Shown here one piece after another: positions 28,038-37,404 of a DNA stretch of 64,000 nt. A program made the position numbers and the translations under genes. The notes beneath the pieces are model-generated. The model was given only the letters and a program-made list of their open reading frames with translations, did not search any database and was not told the DNA's origin. Each line of letters starts with the position of its first letter. Within the stretch, counting starts at the first letter, position 1. Where the stretch lies: contig NZ_JACMYG010000004.1 in NCBI RefSeq assembly GCF_014236655.1, forward strand, positions 1-64,000. The letters run 5' to 3'. This stretch comes from Pseudomonas kielensis. GTDB taxonomy: Bacteria > Pseudomonadota > Gammaproteobacteria > Pseudomonadales > Pseudomonadaceae.

Positions 28038-28703
28038 ATGAGCTATCAGCACCAGTATGTCGACGGTACCCGCATTCATTTCCCGGTAGGGAAAGTGGTG
28101 TGCATCGGGCGCAACTACGCCGAACACGCCAAGGAACTGGACAACCCGGTACCGACCGAGCCGTTGTTGTTCATCAAGCCGGGCAGTTGCGTGGTGCCGC
28201 TGGAAGGTGGTTTTACGATTCCGACCGAGCGCGGCTCGGTGCATTACGAGGCGGAGATCGCGGTGTTGATCGGCAAGCCCTTGTCGACCAAGCCAAGCCG
28301 TGAAGAAGTGCTGGATGCGATCTCCGGGTTCGCCCCGGCCCTGGACCTGACCCTGCGCGACAAGCAGGCCGAGCTCAAGGCCAAGGGGCTGCCGTGGGAA
28401 ATCGCCAAGTCGTTCGACGGCGCCTGCGTGCTGGCGCCGTTCGTGGTCAGCAGCACCTTTGCCGACCTGACCGACATCGGCATTCGCCTGACCATCAATG
28501 GCGAAGTTCGCCAGGATGGCAACAGCAGCGCCATGCTCAACCCGATCGTGCCGATGATCCAGCACATGGCCGGTTGCTTCTCGCTGCAGGCCGGTGACGT
28601 GATCCTGACCGGTACGCCGGTGGGTGTCGGCCCGCTGAATGTCGGGGATGAACTGGTCCTGGAACTGCCGGGTGCCGGCAGCTTCGCCAGCAGCGTGCGC
28701 TGA
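28038..28703 (+). CDS. Fumarylacetoacetate hydrolase family protein
   Basis: A 221-residue member of the FAH family. It shows GKVVCIGRNYAEHAKELDN, the metal-site VHYEAEIAVLIGK (E-x-E), LDLTLRDKQAELKAKGLPWEIAKSFDG, and the C-terminal GDVILTGTPVGVGPL. Proteins of this size act as acylpyruvases or oxaloacetate decarboxylases; the true substrate is not known. An AGGAGG box sits before the ATG. It starts 40 bases after the D-2-hydroxyglutarate dehydrogenase, so it is probably in the same transcript. Confidence 0.85.
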   Translation: MSYQHQYVDGTRIHFPVGKVVCIGRNYAEHAKELDNPVPTEPLLFIKPGSCVVPLEGGFTIPTERGSVHYEAEIAVLIGKPLSTKPSREEVLDAISGFAPALDLTLRDKQAELKAKGLPWEIAKSFDGACVLAPFVVSSTFADLTDIGIRLTINGEVRQDGNSSAMLNPIVPMIQHMAGCFSLQAGDVILTGTPVGVGPLNVGDELVLELPGAGSFASSVR

Positions 28704-28727
28704 ATCAAGATACGGCACAGCACTGAC

Positions 28728-28759
28728 CCTGTGGGAGCGGGAAAGCCCGCTCCCACAGG
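28728..28759. repeat. REP hairpin after the FAH gene
   Basis: A perfect 14-bp stem (CCTGTGGGAGCGGG and its complement) closes an AAAG loop, 25 bases after the stop codon. It is a compact head-to-head REP and may also act as a transcription end or mRNA stabiliser. Confidence 0.85.
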
Positions 28760-28862
28760 GTCTCTCTATGCCATGGAGCGTGGCTACAAACCCAACTCCA
28801 TTAAGCTTGAATTCATCAACGCGTGATATTTCATCCGCCCGATTGGTTTTTGAGCTCGCCCC

Positions 28863-29777
28863 ATGCGCCGACTTGCCCGCCCCAAGCCCCTTGCCCTGAT
28901 CCTGTTGATCGCCGCCTTGCTGGCGTTGGCCATGCTGGGCCAGTACTACCGCCTCTACGAGCGCACCTGGTTTAACCTGCAAGCCTGGTTGCACCCGGTC
29001 GGTGAGCATTCGATGGCGCTCAACGACTATCGAGTGGTGATCGAGGCGAAGCCGATCGAAGGGCTGGACGATGACGTCTCGGCCTTGACCTATGATCCGG
29101 TGCGCAAAAGCCTGTTCACCGTCACCAACAAGAATTCCGAACTGGTCGAAATGTCCCTCGACGGGCGCATTCTGCGCCGGGTCGCGCTGATCGGCTTTGG
29201 CGACCCGGAAGCCGTGGAGTTCATCAGCGCCGACACGTACGTGATCAGCGATGAGCGCCAGCAACGGCTGATCAAGATTCATCTCGAAGACGACACCACC
29301 TTCCTCGACGCCGCGGATGCCGAGCAGATGACCCTGGGCGTGCACATGACCCGCAACAAGGGGTTCGAGGGCCTGGCCTACGACTCCAAGGGCAAGCGCT
29401 TGTTTGTCGCCAAGGAGCGCGACCCGATGCTGATCTATGAAGTGAAGGGTTTTCCCCATTACAACCCGGAAAAATCCTACGCCGTGCACGTGATCAACAA
29501 CCCCAAGCGCGATGCCGGGCTGTTTGTGCGCGATCTGTCGAGCCTGCAATACGACGAACGCAGCGGCCACTTGCTGGCGCTGTCGGACGAGTCTTTCCTG
29601 GTGCTGGAACTGGATATCGACGGGCGGCCGTTAAGCACCATGTCGTTGAGCAAGGGGCGTCAGGGCCTGCAAAAGACCGTGCCGCAAGCGGAGGGGATCG
29701 CCATGGATGACGACGGGACCTTGTACCTGGTGAGCGAACCGAACCTGTTCTACGTTTTCAAGAAGCCCAATCCGTAG
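28863..29777 (+). CDS. SdiA-regulated-like beta-propeller protein (YjiK family)
   Basis: A 304-residue protein with one N-terminal membrane anchor (PLALILLIAALLALAMLGQYY) and an external beta-propeller: repeats such as DDVSALTYDPVRKSLFTVTNKNSELVEMSLDG, KGFEGLAYDSKGKRLFVAKERDP, and EGIAMDDDGTLYLVSEPN. This matches the SdiA-regulated domain family, whose role is unknown. It starts 159 bases after the FAH gene, with the REP hairpin between them. Confidence 0.8.
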   Translation: MRRLARPKPLALILLIAALLALAMLGQYYRLYERTWFNLQAWLHPVGEHSMALNDYRVVIEAKPIEGLDDDVSALTYDPVRKSLFTVTNKNSELVEMSLDGRILRRVALIGFGDPEAVEFISADTYVISDERQQRLIKIHLEDDTTFLDAADAEQMTLGVHMTRNKGFEGLAYDSKGKRLFVAKERDPMLIYEVKGFPHYNPEKSYAVHVINNPKRDAGLFVRDLSSLQYDERSGHLLALSDESFLVLELDIDGRPLSTMSLSKGRQGLQKTVPQAEGIAMDDDGTLYLVSEPNLFYVFKKPNP

Positions 29778-29905
29778 CCGCAAGCCTGCTCCCACGGGGT
29801 GTATGCAAAACCTGTGGGAGCGAGCGCCCGCTTGCGGCTTGCTCGCGATGAGGCCGGCACAGCCAACACCGATGGTGCCAGACACACCGTCATCGCGGGC
29901 AAGCT
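29776..29905. repeat. REP cluster
   Basis: It contains a partial REP (GCCGCAAGCCTGCTCCCAC), a full REP at about 29812-29850 with a GAGCGCCCGCTTGCGGCTTGCTCGCGATG centre, and an inverted partial arm CATCGCGGGCAAGC. The middle piece GGCCGGCACAGCCAACACC resembles the core of the REPIN at 40134. No gene is present between 29778 and 29955. Confidence 0.75.
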
Positions 29906-29955
29906 GCAAGCCACAAGGTGCAAGTGGGTGCCGCAATCGGGTACCAGCTACAGCC

Positions 29956-30627
29956 TCAGGCCTTGAGAGTCTTCACGCCTTCGCTGGTGCCCAGCAGCAA
30001 CAGGTCCGCCGGGCGGGCGGCGAACAAGCCGTTGGTGACCACGCCGACGATGGCGTTGATCTGCTTCTCCAACTCCACCGGGTTGGTGATCTGCATGTTG
30101 AACACGTCGAGGATGATGTTGCCGTTGTCGGTCAACACGCCTTCACGGTACACCGGGTCGCCGCCCAGTTTGACCAGCTCGCGAGCCACGTGGCTGCGGG
30201 CCATCGGGATCACTTCGACCGGCAGCGGGAAGTTGCCCAGCACCGGCACCAGCTTGCTGGCGTCGGCGATGCAGATGAAAGTCTTGGCCACGGCCGCGAC
30301 GATCTTCTCGCGGGTCAGGGCGGCGCCGCCGCCCTTGATCAGGTTCAGGTGCTCGTCACTTTCGTCGGCGCCGTCGACGTAGAACTCCAGGTCGCTGACC
30401 GTATTGAGCTCATACACCGGGATCCCGTGGCCCTTGAGGCGCGCGGCGGTGGCTTCGGAGCTGGCGACCGCGCCGTCGAAGGCGCCCTTGTGCAGGGCCA
30501 GGGCGTCGATGAAGCAGTTGGCGGTGGAGCCGGTGCCGACCCCGACGATGCTCTTGTCGTCGAGTTTGGGAAGGATGAAATCGACGGCGGCCTGCGCCAC
30601 TGCCTGTTTGAGTTGATCCTGGGTCAT
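29956..30627 (-). CDS. rpiA: Ribose-5-phosphate isomerase A
   Basis: RpiA interconverts ribose 5-phosphate and ribulose 5-phosphate in the pentose phosphate pathway. The 223-residue protein has the phosphate loop [13 protein letters not shown] near residues 23-35, the catalytic YVDGADESD and the [12 protein letters not shown] motifs. The ATG at 30627 gives the usual N-terminus MTQDQLKQ and length. It is divergent from ilvA. Confidence 0.97.
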   Translation of the reverse strand: MTQDQLKQAVAQAAVDFILPKLDDKSIVGVGTGSTANCFIDALALHKGAFDGAVASSEATAARLKGHGIPVYELNTVSDLEFYVDGADESDEHLNLIKGGGAALTREKIVAAVAKTFICIADASKLVPVLGNFPLPVEVIPMARSHVARELVKLGGDPVYREGVLTDNGNIILDVFNMQITNPVELEKQINAIVGVVTNGLFAARPADLLLLGTSEGVKTLKA

Positions 30628-30772
30628 GCGGGCTCCGAGGTGCCATGAGGGGGACAGAAGGCCGGCATTATAGCGCCATGGCCGGCTAAAACCTCTGTAT
30701 TCGTGTGGTCGCCCGGGCAAAAGCCGGGTTAGACTCCGTGGTCCCGCCCAACCCGCTCAGTGATGCTTTCCG

Positions 30773-32287
30773 ATGCTTGAACAGTACGTCAAAAAGATCC
30801 TCACCTCGCGCGTTTATGACGTTGCCGTGGAAACCCCTTTGCAGACTGCCCGCCAGCTCTCCGAGCGGCTGGGCAACACGATCTGGCTCAAGCGCGAAGA
30901 CTTGCAGCCGGTGTTCTCGTTCAAGATACGCGGCGCTTACAACAAGCTGACTCAGTTGACCGACGAAGAGCGCGCACGCGGCGTGGTCACTGCCTCGGCG
31001 GGCAACCACGCGCAGGGCCTGGCCCTGGCGGCCAAGGTGCTGGGGGTCAAGGCGACTATCGTGATGCCCAAGACCACCCCGGAGATCAAGGTCGAAGGCG
31101 TGCGTTCGCGTGGCGGCAAAGTGGTGCTGCACGGGGATTCGTTCCCGGAGGCCCTGGCCTATTCGCTGAAGCTGGTCGACGAAAAAGGCTACGTCTACAT
31201 TCACCCCTACGATGATCCGCACACCATTGCCGGGCAGGGCACGGTGGCCATGGAAATCCTGCGCCAGCATCCGGGTCCGCTGGACGCGATCTTCGTGCCG
31301 GTGGGCGGTGGCGGCCTGATCGCCGGGATCGCGGCCTACGTCAAATACCTGCGTCCGGACATCAAGATCATCGGCGTCGAGCCGGATGACTCCAATTGCC
31401 TGCAAGCGGCCATGGCTGCCGGCGAGCGAGTGGTGTTGCCGACCGTGGGGATCTTTGCCGACGGTGTGGCTGTGGCCCAGATCGGCCAGCACACCTTCGA
31501 TATCTGCAAAGACTATGTCGATGAAGTGATTACCGTCAGCACCGATGAAATCTGCGCGGCGATCAAGGACATCTACGACGACACCCGCTCGATCACCGAG
31601 CCGGCCGGCGCCCTGGGCGTGGCCGGGATCAAGAAGTACGTCGAGTTGCGCGGCGTCACCGGGCAGACCCTGGTGGCCATCGACTCCGGCGCCAACGTCA
31701 ATTTCGATCGCCTGCGCCATGTCGCCGAGCGCGCCGAGTTGGGCGAGGGCCGCGAAGCCATTATCGCGGTGACCATTCCGGAGCAGCCGGGCAGTTTCAA
31801 GGCGTTCTGCGAAGCCATCGGCAAGCGCCAGATCACCGAATTCAACTATCGCTACAACACCGGCAGCGAGGCGCACATTTTTGTCGGTGTGCAGACCCAT
31901 CCGGAAAACGATCCACGCAGTGCGCTGATCGCCAGCCTGAGCGAGCAGGGTTTCCCGGTGCTCGACCTGACCGACAACGAACTGGCCAAGTTGCACATTC
32001 GCCACATGGTCGGCGGTCGTGCGGCCCATGTGGTCGACGAAGTGATCCTGCGTTTCGAATTTCCAGAGCGCCCCGGCGCGCTGTTCAACTTCCTCAGCAA
32101 GCTCGGCGGGCGCTGGAACATCTCGATGTTCCACTACCGTAACCACGGCGCGGCCGACGGCCGGGTAGTCGCCGGCTTGCAGGTGCCCCACGACGAGCGC
32201 CACCTGGTGCCGGCGGCGCTGGCGGAAATCGGCTACCCGTATTGGGATGAAAGCGACAACCCGGCCTATCAGCTGTTTCTGGGCTGA
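30773..32287 (+). CDS. ilvA: Threonine deaminase (biosynthetic, IlvA)
   Basis: IlvA converts threonine to 2-oxobutyrate with PLP, the first step toward isoleucine. The 504-residue protein has the PLP lysine in FSFKIRGAYNK near residue 58, SAGNHAQGLALAA, and the glycine-rich phosphate loop VGGGGLIAG. Two ACT-like regulatory repeats (about 325-500; e.g. IAVTIPEQPGSFKAF and LRFEFPERPGALFNF) identify the feedback-inhibited biosynthetic form. The ilvD gene for a later step is in the same window at 56116. Confidence 0.97.
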   Translation: MLEQYVKKILTSRVYDVAVETPLQTARQLSERLGNTIWLKREDLQPVFSFKIRGAYNKLTQLTDEERARGVVTASAGNHAQGLALAAKVLGVKATIVMPKTTPEIKVEGVRSRGGKVVLHGDSFPEALAYSLKLVDEKGYVYIHPYDDPHTIAGQGTVAMEILRQHPGPLDAIFVPVGGGGLIAGIAAYVKYLRPDIKIIGVEPDDSNCLQAAMAAGERVVLPTVGIFADGVAVAQIGQHTFDICKDYVDEVITVSTDEICAAIKDIYDDTRSITEPAGALGVAGIKKYVELRGVTGQTLVAIDSGANVNFDRLRHVAERAELGEGREAIIAVTIPEQPGSFKAFCEAIGKRQITEFNYRYNTGSEAHIFVGVQTHPENDPRSALIASLSEQGFPVLDLTDNELAKLHIRHMVGGRAAHVVDEVILRFEFPERPGALFNFLSKLGGRWNISMFHYRNHGAADGRVVAGLQVPHDERHLVPAALAEIGYPYWDESDNPAYQLFLG

Positions 32288-32326
32288 ATGGCTACGCTGA
32301 TGCACAGGACTTGAGGGAATAGACGT

Positions 32327-32752
32327 ATGGATACCTTGATCGCGCTGAAAATGGTCCACAGGGTGGCGACCCTGTTGCTGCTGGCCGGTGCACTGGGCCT
32401 GGCGCTCTGGGTCTGGCGGACCCGGCGCAACGGGGATGCCACGGCGCCGGTGCGCACGTTGCAACGGCCATGGCTGTTCGTCTGGCTGCTGATGGGCCTG
32501 GCGTTGCTGAGCATGCCGTTCACTGGCTGGTGGATGGTGCACCTGGTTGGCTGGCCGCTGGGGCAGACCTGGCTGCTGGCGTCCAGCGTGCTGTATGCAG
32601 TAACGGTGCTGAGTGGTTTCTGGCTGCTGGCACGGCTCAACCGCCAGCGTACGGCGCCGGGTGGCAGCGGCAGGTTCACCTTTGCCCTGGCGTTGGTCAG
32701 CGTGGTCAGCTTGATCGCGATTGCCGGCTTGATGGGCGCCAAGCCGGTTTAG
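32327..32752 (+). CDS. Small four-span membrane protein (DUF2269-like)
   Basis: A 141-residue protein with four hydrophobic segments (about residues 12-28, 48-66, 72-98 and 115-137) and the pattern MVHRVATLLLLAGALGL near the start with GWWMVHLVGWPLGQTW in the middle. It resembles the DUF2269 family of unknown function. It starts 40 bases after ilvA and may be cotranscribed with it; there is no evidence of a link to isoleucine synthesis. Confidence 0.65.
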   Translation: MDTLIALKMVHRVATLLLLAGALGLALWVWRTRRNGDATAPVRTLQRPWLFVWLLMGLALLSMPFTGWWMVHLVGWPLGQTWLLASSVLYAVTVLSGFWLLARLNRQRTAPGGSGRFTFALALVSVVSLIAIAGLMGAKPV

Positions 32753-32776
32753 CAGCTTGGTACCGAGGTGACCCTA

Positions 32777-32867
32777 ATCGCGGGCAAGCCCGCTCCCACA
32801 GGTTTTGCCGGGTGGCATAGATTGCATGCACACCCAAGCCCCTTGTGGGAGCGGGCTTGCCCGCGAT
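32777..32867. repeat. REPIN
   Basis: Inverted REPs (ATCGCGGGCAAGCCCGCTCCCACAGG and CTTGTGGGAGCGGGCTTGCCCGCGAT) flank about 35 bases of unique core. It lies between two convergent genes. Confidence 0.9.
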
Positions 32868-32874
32868 GGCATTC

Positions 32875-33531
32875 TCAGTCGCGCAACGAAATCACCGGCC
32901 AGCCGCGCTTATCGGCCTCGGCCCGCAGGTTCGGGTCCGGGTCCACGGCCACGGGGTTCGCCACCCGCTCCAGCAGCGCCAGATCATTCATCGAGTCGCT
33001 ATAGAAGTAACTGCCTTCCAGCGACAGCCCGGTCTCCTCCAGCCAACGATTCAAGCGCGTCACCTTGCCTTCGCGAAAGCACGGTACATCGGTGCTGCGC
33101 CCGGTGTAGCGGCCCTCGTGCATTTCACATTCGGTGGCGATCAGGGTTTCCACCCCCAGGTGTTCGGCAATCGGTGCGGTGACGAAACGGTTGGTGGCGG
33201 TGATGATCACCAGCTTGTCACCGTCGGCGCGGTGCTTGGCCAGCAGTTCCACAGCCTTGGGCAGCATGAGCGGCTCGATGCAATCGCGCATGAAGTCGCG
33301 GTGCCATTCATCGAGTTGGGCCATCTCGGTGCGGCCGAGGATTTCCAGGCAGAAGTTCAGGTACGCGGCATTGTCCAGCTTGCCGGCCAGGTAATCCTGG
33401 TAGAACTCGTCGTTGCGCGCTTTGTACGCGACAGGGTCGAGGATCTCCCGTTCACACAGGTAATCGCCCCATGCGTGATCGCTGTCGCCGCCCAAAAGTG
33501 TGTTGTCCAGATCGAATAAAGCCAGGCGCAT
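32875..33531 (-). CDS. HAD-IB family phosphatase
   Basis: A 218-residue haloacid-dehalogenase phosphatase. Motif I is [19 protein letters not shown] (nucleophile Asp in residues 7-9), motif II is [19 protein letters not shown], and motif IV is [14 protein letters not shown]. The helical cap between motifs I and II places it in subclass IB with SerB-like and CicA-like enzymes. The substrate is unknown. It is divergent from rppH, as in other pseudomonads. Confidence 0.88.
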   Translation of the reverse strand: MRLALFDLDNTLLGGDSDHAWGDYLCEREILDPVAYKARNDEFYQDYLAGKLDNAAYLNFCLEILGRTEMAQLDEWHRDFMRDCIEPLMLPKAVELLAKHRADGDKLVIITATNRFVTAPIAEHLGVETLIATECEMHEGRYTGRSTDVPCFREGKVTRLNRWLEETGLSLEGSYFYSDSMNDLALLERVANPVAVDPDPNLRAEADKRGWPVISLRD

Positions 33532-33674
33532 TGCAGTTACCCGCTGATAAGTCAGTAAAAAGGGGTTAAGAATACGGTCTTTTCACAAGAGTGCACATAA
33601 GGTAGGAAGCTTCGTTGCCGCCTTCCCAACCTTTGTGGAACAATGCGGCGACATGCGTTTGCGAGGTTGTTGCC

Positions 33675-34154
33675 GTGATCGACCCCGATGGTTTCCGCCC
33701 CAATGTGGGGATCATTCTGACGAATGATGCCGGCCAGGTGCTATGGGCTCGCCGTATCAATCAAGATGCCTGGCAGTTTCCTCAAGGTGGAATCAACCCT
33801 CAGGAGACGCCGGAAGACGCCTTGTATCGCGAGTTGAACGAAGAAGTCGGCCTGGAGCGCGAAGATGTTGAAATTCTCGCCTGCACGCGTGGCTGGTTGC
33901 GCTATCGTTTGCCGCAACGTCTGGTCCGTACCCACAGCCAACCGCTGTGCATCGGCCAGAAGCAGAAATGGTTTCTCCTGCGCCTGGTCTCCAACGAGCA
34001 GCGGGTGCGGATGGATTTGACCGGTAAACCGGAGTTCGATGGCTGGCGTTGGGTCAGCTATTGGTATCCGTTGGGCCAGGTGGTGACATTCAAGCGCGAG
34101 GTGTATCGCCGCGCTCTCAAAGAGCTTGCCCCGCGCCTTCTAACGCGCGACTGA
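33675..34154 (+). CDS. rppH: RNA pyrophosphohydrolase RppH
   Basis: RppH removes pyrophosphate from 5'-triphosphate mRNA ends and so triggers decay. The 159-residue protein holds a complete Nudix box ([17 protein letters not shown] then NEEVGL) near residues 38-60, preceded by [12 protein letters not shown] chose the GTG at 33675: it gives the standard start (M)[12 protein letters not shown] and family length, with a GCGAGG box upstream. The in-frame ATG at 33615 would add 20 atypical residues. It is followed 22 bases later by ptsP, a conserved pairing. Confidence 0.94.
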   Translation: MIDPDGFRPNVGIILTNDAGQVLWARRINQDAWQFPQGGINPQETPEDALYRELNEEVGLEREDVEILACTRGWLRYRLPQRLVRTHSQPLCIGQKQKWFLLRLVSNEQRVRMDLTGKPEFDGWRWVSYWYPLGQVVTFKREVYRRALKELAPRLLTRD

Positions 34155-34176
34155 CGACGGAGTTCGACCCCGAGCC

Positions 34177-36456
34177 ATGCTCAATACGCTGCGCAAGATC
34201 GTCCAGGAAGTTAACTCCGCCAAGGATCTCAAGGCGGCGTTGGGCATTATTGTATTGCGCGTCAAAGAGGCCATGGGCAGCCAGGTCTGCTCGGTCTACC
34301 TGCTCGACCCCGAAACCAACCGTTTTGTGCTGATGGCCACCGAAGGCTTGAACAAGCGCTCGATCGGCAAAGTCAGCATGGCGCCCAACGAAGGCCTGGT
34401 GGGCCTGGTGGGCACGCGTGAAGAACCGTTGAACCTGGAAAACGCCGCCGACCACCCGCGTTATCGCTACTTCGCCGAGACCGGTGAAGAGCGTTATGCC
34501 TCGTTCCTCGGCGCGCCGATCATTCACCACCGTCGCGTCGTCGGCGTATTGGTCATCCAGCAAAAAGAGCGGCGTCAGTTCGATGAGGGCGAAGAAGCGT
34601 TCCTCGTGACCATGAGCGCCCAGCTCGCCGGGGTTATCGCCCACGCCGAGGCCACCGGTTCGATCCGCGGCCTGGGGCGCCAGGGCAAGGGCATCCAGGA
34701 AGCCAAATTCATCGGCGTGCCGGGTTCGCCGGGTGCGGCGGTCGGTACCGCGGTGGTCATGCTGCCACCGGCGGATCTCGATGTGGTGCCGGACAAGACC
34801 ATCACCGACATCGACGCCGAACTGGGCCTGTTCAAGACCGCCATCGAAGGCGTGCGCGCCGACATGCGGGCCTTGTCCGCCAAGCTGGCAACCCAGTTGC
34901 GCCCGGAAGAGCGCGCGCTGTTCGACGTCTACCTGATGATGCTCGACGATGCCGCGCTGGGCAGCGAAGTCACCACTGTGATCAAGACCGGCCAATGGGC
35001 CCAGGGTGCGTTGCGCCAGGTGGTCACCGATCACGTCAACCGCTTTGAACTGATGGACGACGCCTACCTGCGCGAGCGGGCGTCGGACGTCAAGGACCTC
35101 GGCCGCCGCCTGCTGGCCTACTTGCAGGAAGAGCGCCAGCAAAACCTGGTCTACCCGGAAAAGACCATTCTGGTCAGCGAAGAACTGACGCCGGCCATGC
35201 TCGGCGAGGTGCCGGAAGGTACGCTGGTCGGCCTGGTCTCGGTCCTGGGTTCGGGCAACTCCCACGTCGCGATCCTGGCACGAGCCATGGGCATCCCGAC
35301 GGTGATGGGCCTGGTCGACCTGCCGTATGCCAAGGTCGATGGCATCGAGTTGATCGTCGACGGCAATCGGGGTGAGGTCTACACCAACCCCAGCGACGTG
35401 TTGCGCAAGCAATTCGCCGAGGTGGTCGAAGAAGAGAAGCAACTGGCCCTGGGGCTCGACTCCCTGCGTGACTTGCCCTGCGTGACCCTCGACGGCCACC
35501 GCATGCCGCTGTGGGTCAACACCGGCCTGCTGGCGGACGTGGCGCGGGCGCAGAAGCGCGGCGCCGAAGGGGTGGGCCTGTATCGCACCGAAGTACCGTT
35601 CATGATCAATCAACGGTTCCCGAGCGAAAAGGAGCAGCTGGCGATCTATCGCGAGCAACTCGCCGCCTTCCACCCGCAACCGGTGACGATGCGCAGCCTG
35701 GACATCGGCGGCGACAAGTCACTGTCCTACTTCCCGATCAAGGAAGACAACCCGTTCCTCGGCTGGCGCGGGATTCGCGTCACCCTCGACCACCCGGAAA
35801 TCTTCCTGGTCCAGACCCGCGCCATGCTCAAGGCCAGCGAAGGCCTGAACAACCTGCGCATCCTCCTGCCGATGATCTCCGGCACCCACGAACTCGAAGA
35901 AGCCCTGCACCTGATTCACCGTGCCTGGGGCGAAGTGCGTGACGAAGGCACCGACGTGCCGATGCCGCCGGTGGGCGTGATGATCGAGATTCCGGCGGCG
36001 GTCTACCAGACCAAGGAACTGGCGCGGCAGGTGGACTTCCTGTCGGTCGGCTCCAACGACCTGACCCAGTACCTGCTGGCCGTGGACCGCAACAACCCAC
36101 GGGTGGCGGACTTGTACGACTACATGCACCCGGCGGTGCTGCAGGCCCTGCAGACCGTGGTGCGCGATGCCCATGCCGAAGGCAAGCCGGTGAGCATCTG
36201 CGGCGAAATGGCCGGTGACCCGGCAGCGGCCGTGCTGTTGATGGCGATGGGTTTTGACAGCCTGTCGATGAACGCCACCAACCTGCCGAAAGTGAAATGG
36301 ATGCTGCGCCAGATCAACCTCAGCTGGGCCAAGGACCTGCTGGCGGAGCTGATGACCATCGACAACCCGCAAGTTATCCACAGCTCGCTGCAACTGGCGT
36401 TGAAAAACCTCGGCCTGGCGCGGATGACCAACCCGGCGGCGATCAAGCCGCTCTGA
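34177..36456 (+). CDS. ptsP: Phosphoenolpyruvate-protein phosphotransferase PtsP (EI-Ntr)
   Basis: PtsP takes phosphate from PEP and starts the nitrogen-related phosphotransfer chain to NPr and EIIA-Ntr. The 759-residue protein has an N-terminal GAF domain (about 1-160), a linker, then an enzyme I module: the phosphohistidine swivel domain with GSGNSHVAILARAMGIPTVMG (His363) and the PEP-binding barrel with GVGLYRTEVPFM, GDKSLSYFP, SVGSNDLTQYLLAVDR, and SICGEMAGDP (active-site Cys). The GAF domain may sense a nitrogen signal such as glutamine. Cotranscription with rppH is likely. Confidence 0.96.
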   Translation: MLNTLRKIVQEVNSAKDLKAALGIIVLRVKEAMGSQVCSVYLLDPETNRFVLMATEGLNKRSIGKVSMAPNEGLVGLVGTREEPLNLENAADHPRYRYFAETGEERYASFLGAPIIHHRRVVGVLVIQQKERRQFDEGEEAFLVTMSAQLAGVIAHAEATGSIRGLGRQGKGIQEAKFIGVPGSPGAAVGTAVVMLPPADLDVVPDKTITDIDAELGLFKTAIEGVRADMRALSAKLATQLRPEERALFDVYLMMLDDAALGSEVTTVIKTGQWAQGALRQVVTDHVNRFELMDDAYLRERASDVKDLGRRLLAYLQEERQQNLVYPEKTILVSEELTPAMLGEVPEGTLVGLVSVLGSGNSHVAILARAMGIPTVMGLVDLPYAKVDGIELIVDGNRGEVYTNPSDVLRKQFAEVVEEEKQLALGLDSLRDLPCVTLDGHRMPLWVNTGLLADVARAQKRGAEGVGLYRTEVPFMINQRFPSEKEQLAIYREQLAAFHPQPVTMRSLDIGGDKSLSYFPIKEDNPFLGWRGIRVTLDHPEIFLVQTRAMLKASEGLNNLRILLPMISGTHELEEALHLIHRAWGEVRDEGTDVPMPPVGVMIEIPAAVYQTKELARQVDFLSVGSNDLTQYLLAVDRNNPRVADLYDYMHPAVLQALQTVVRDAHAEGKPVSICGEMAGDPAAAVLLMAMGFDSLSMNATNLPKVKWMLRQINLSWAKDLLAELMTIDNPQVIHSSLQLALKNLGLARMTNPAAIKPL

Positions 36457-36470
36457 ACCTGCGGCGGTTT

Positions 36471-36492
36471 CATCGCGGGCAAGCCCGCGATG
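36471..36492. repeat. Short REP palindrome
   Basis: CATCGCGGGC/AAGCCCGCGATG is the inner half of the common REP, 14 bases after ptsP and before the convergent TANGO2-like gene. Confidence 0.7.
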
Positions 36493-36522
36493 GGGCCAGT
36501 CCAGGCAACACCACACCCCCCC

Positions 36523-37269
36523 TCAAAGCCTGATCTGCACTTCCCCAAGATGCCCGCCATAGGGCCCGAAACTGCGCTCCACCATCACCCGTGAACCATC
36601 GGCCTGGACAATCAGCGCGGTACTGGCGCGGGTGCCATACGTGGGGCTGGCGATAAACACGCTCGACAGCAGACTCTCAGTCGCCAGCCCGACTCCGGTG
36701 TCCGGCAAGTCACCGAACGGTGCCGTCTGCGGATCGCCCAGCAATGCCAGCAACGCCTGCGGTTGTGGATCATCGAGCACTTCGGTCAGTGCCGCCTTGG
36801 CCTTGACCAGCTTGGGCCAGGGGGTATCGAGCCCGGCGTTGGACAATCCATAGACTCCGGCCGCCAACGGGTTCGGCGCGGTTTCTTGCGCGTTGTAGTG
36901 CCAGAGCTCCTGGCGATTGCCGATCAGCAGGTTAAAGCCGGCATATTCCAGCGATCTGCCGACAACATCGGCTAAATACTGATCAATCGGCATTTCGCCG
37001 GTGAGAAATCGCGCCACCAGTTCGCCACGGGATTTGCGCGCCGGCGGCTGGTGCGGATTGCGGATGTTGGTCAGGGCGGCAAAACGTCCGTCCGCGCCGA
37101 CGCCCAGCCAAGTGCCTCCGGCCTCCAGGTCGCGTCCGGCATGCACCTGTGGCGCTTCGGGCCATGCCGCCAGCGGCAGGCTGGGGCGGGCATAGAACTC
37201 ATCACGGTTGGCCGCGACGATCAGGGGAGTGGCGTGATCCGGGCGCCAGGCAAAAATAATCAGGCACAT
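36523..37269 (-). CDS. NRDE/TANGO2-family protein
   Basis: A 248-residue protein of the TANGO2 (NRDE) family. The defining start is MCLIIFAWRPDHATPLIVAANRDEFYARP, with Cys2 likely exposed after Met removal, as in N-terminal nucleophile enzymes. WLGVGADGRFAALTNIRNP and YGLSNAGLDTPWPK follow. Animal TANGO2 has been linked to heme or lipid handling, but the bacterial role is open. The ATG at 37269 is required for the Cys2 start; codons further upstream are discounted. Confidence 0.85.
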   Translation of the reverse strand: MCLIIFAWRPDHATPLIVAANRDEFYARPSLPLAAWPEAPQVHAGRDLEAGGTWLGVGADGRFAALTNIRNPHQPPARKSRGELVARFLTGEMPIDQYLADVVGRSLEYAGFNLLIGNRQELWHYNAQETAPNPLAAGVYGLSNAGLDTPWPKLVKAKAALTEVLDDPQPQALLALLGDPQTAPFGDLPDTGVGLATESLLSSVFIASPTYGTRASTALIVQADGSRVMVERSFGPYGGHLGEVQIRL

Positions 37270-37404
37270 AAGGTGGTCCTTGTGTGTTTTTCTGCCCACT
37301 GTACGCAGACATCGCTCATCGATCCATCGTCATCCACAGTGGAGCCCGGGCCCCCGCATCCGTTACCATGCGGCTGCTTTTTTGCGAAGCGGACAAGGAC
37401 GATC

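Noticed and set aside
30686..32542. 618-codon minus-strand frame over ilvA
   Set aside because: Shadow of ilvA and the small membrane protein; it has no family features.
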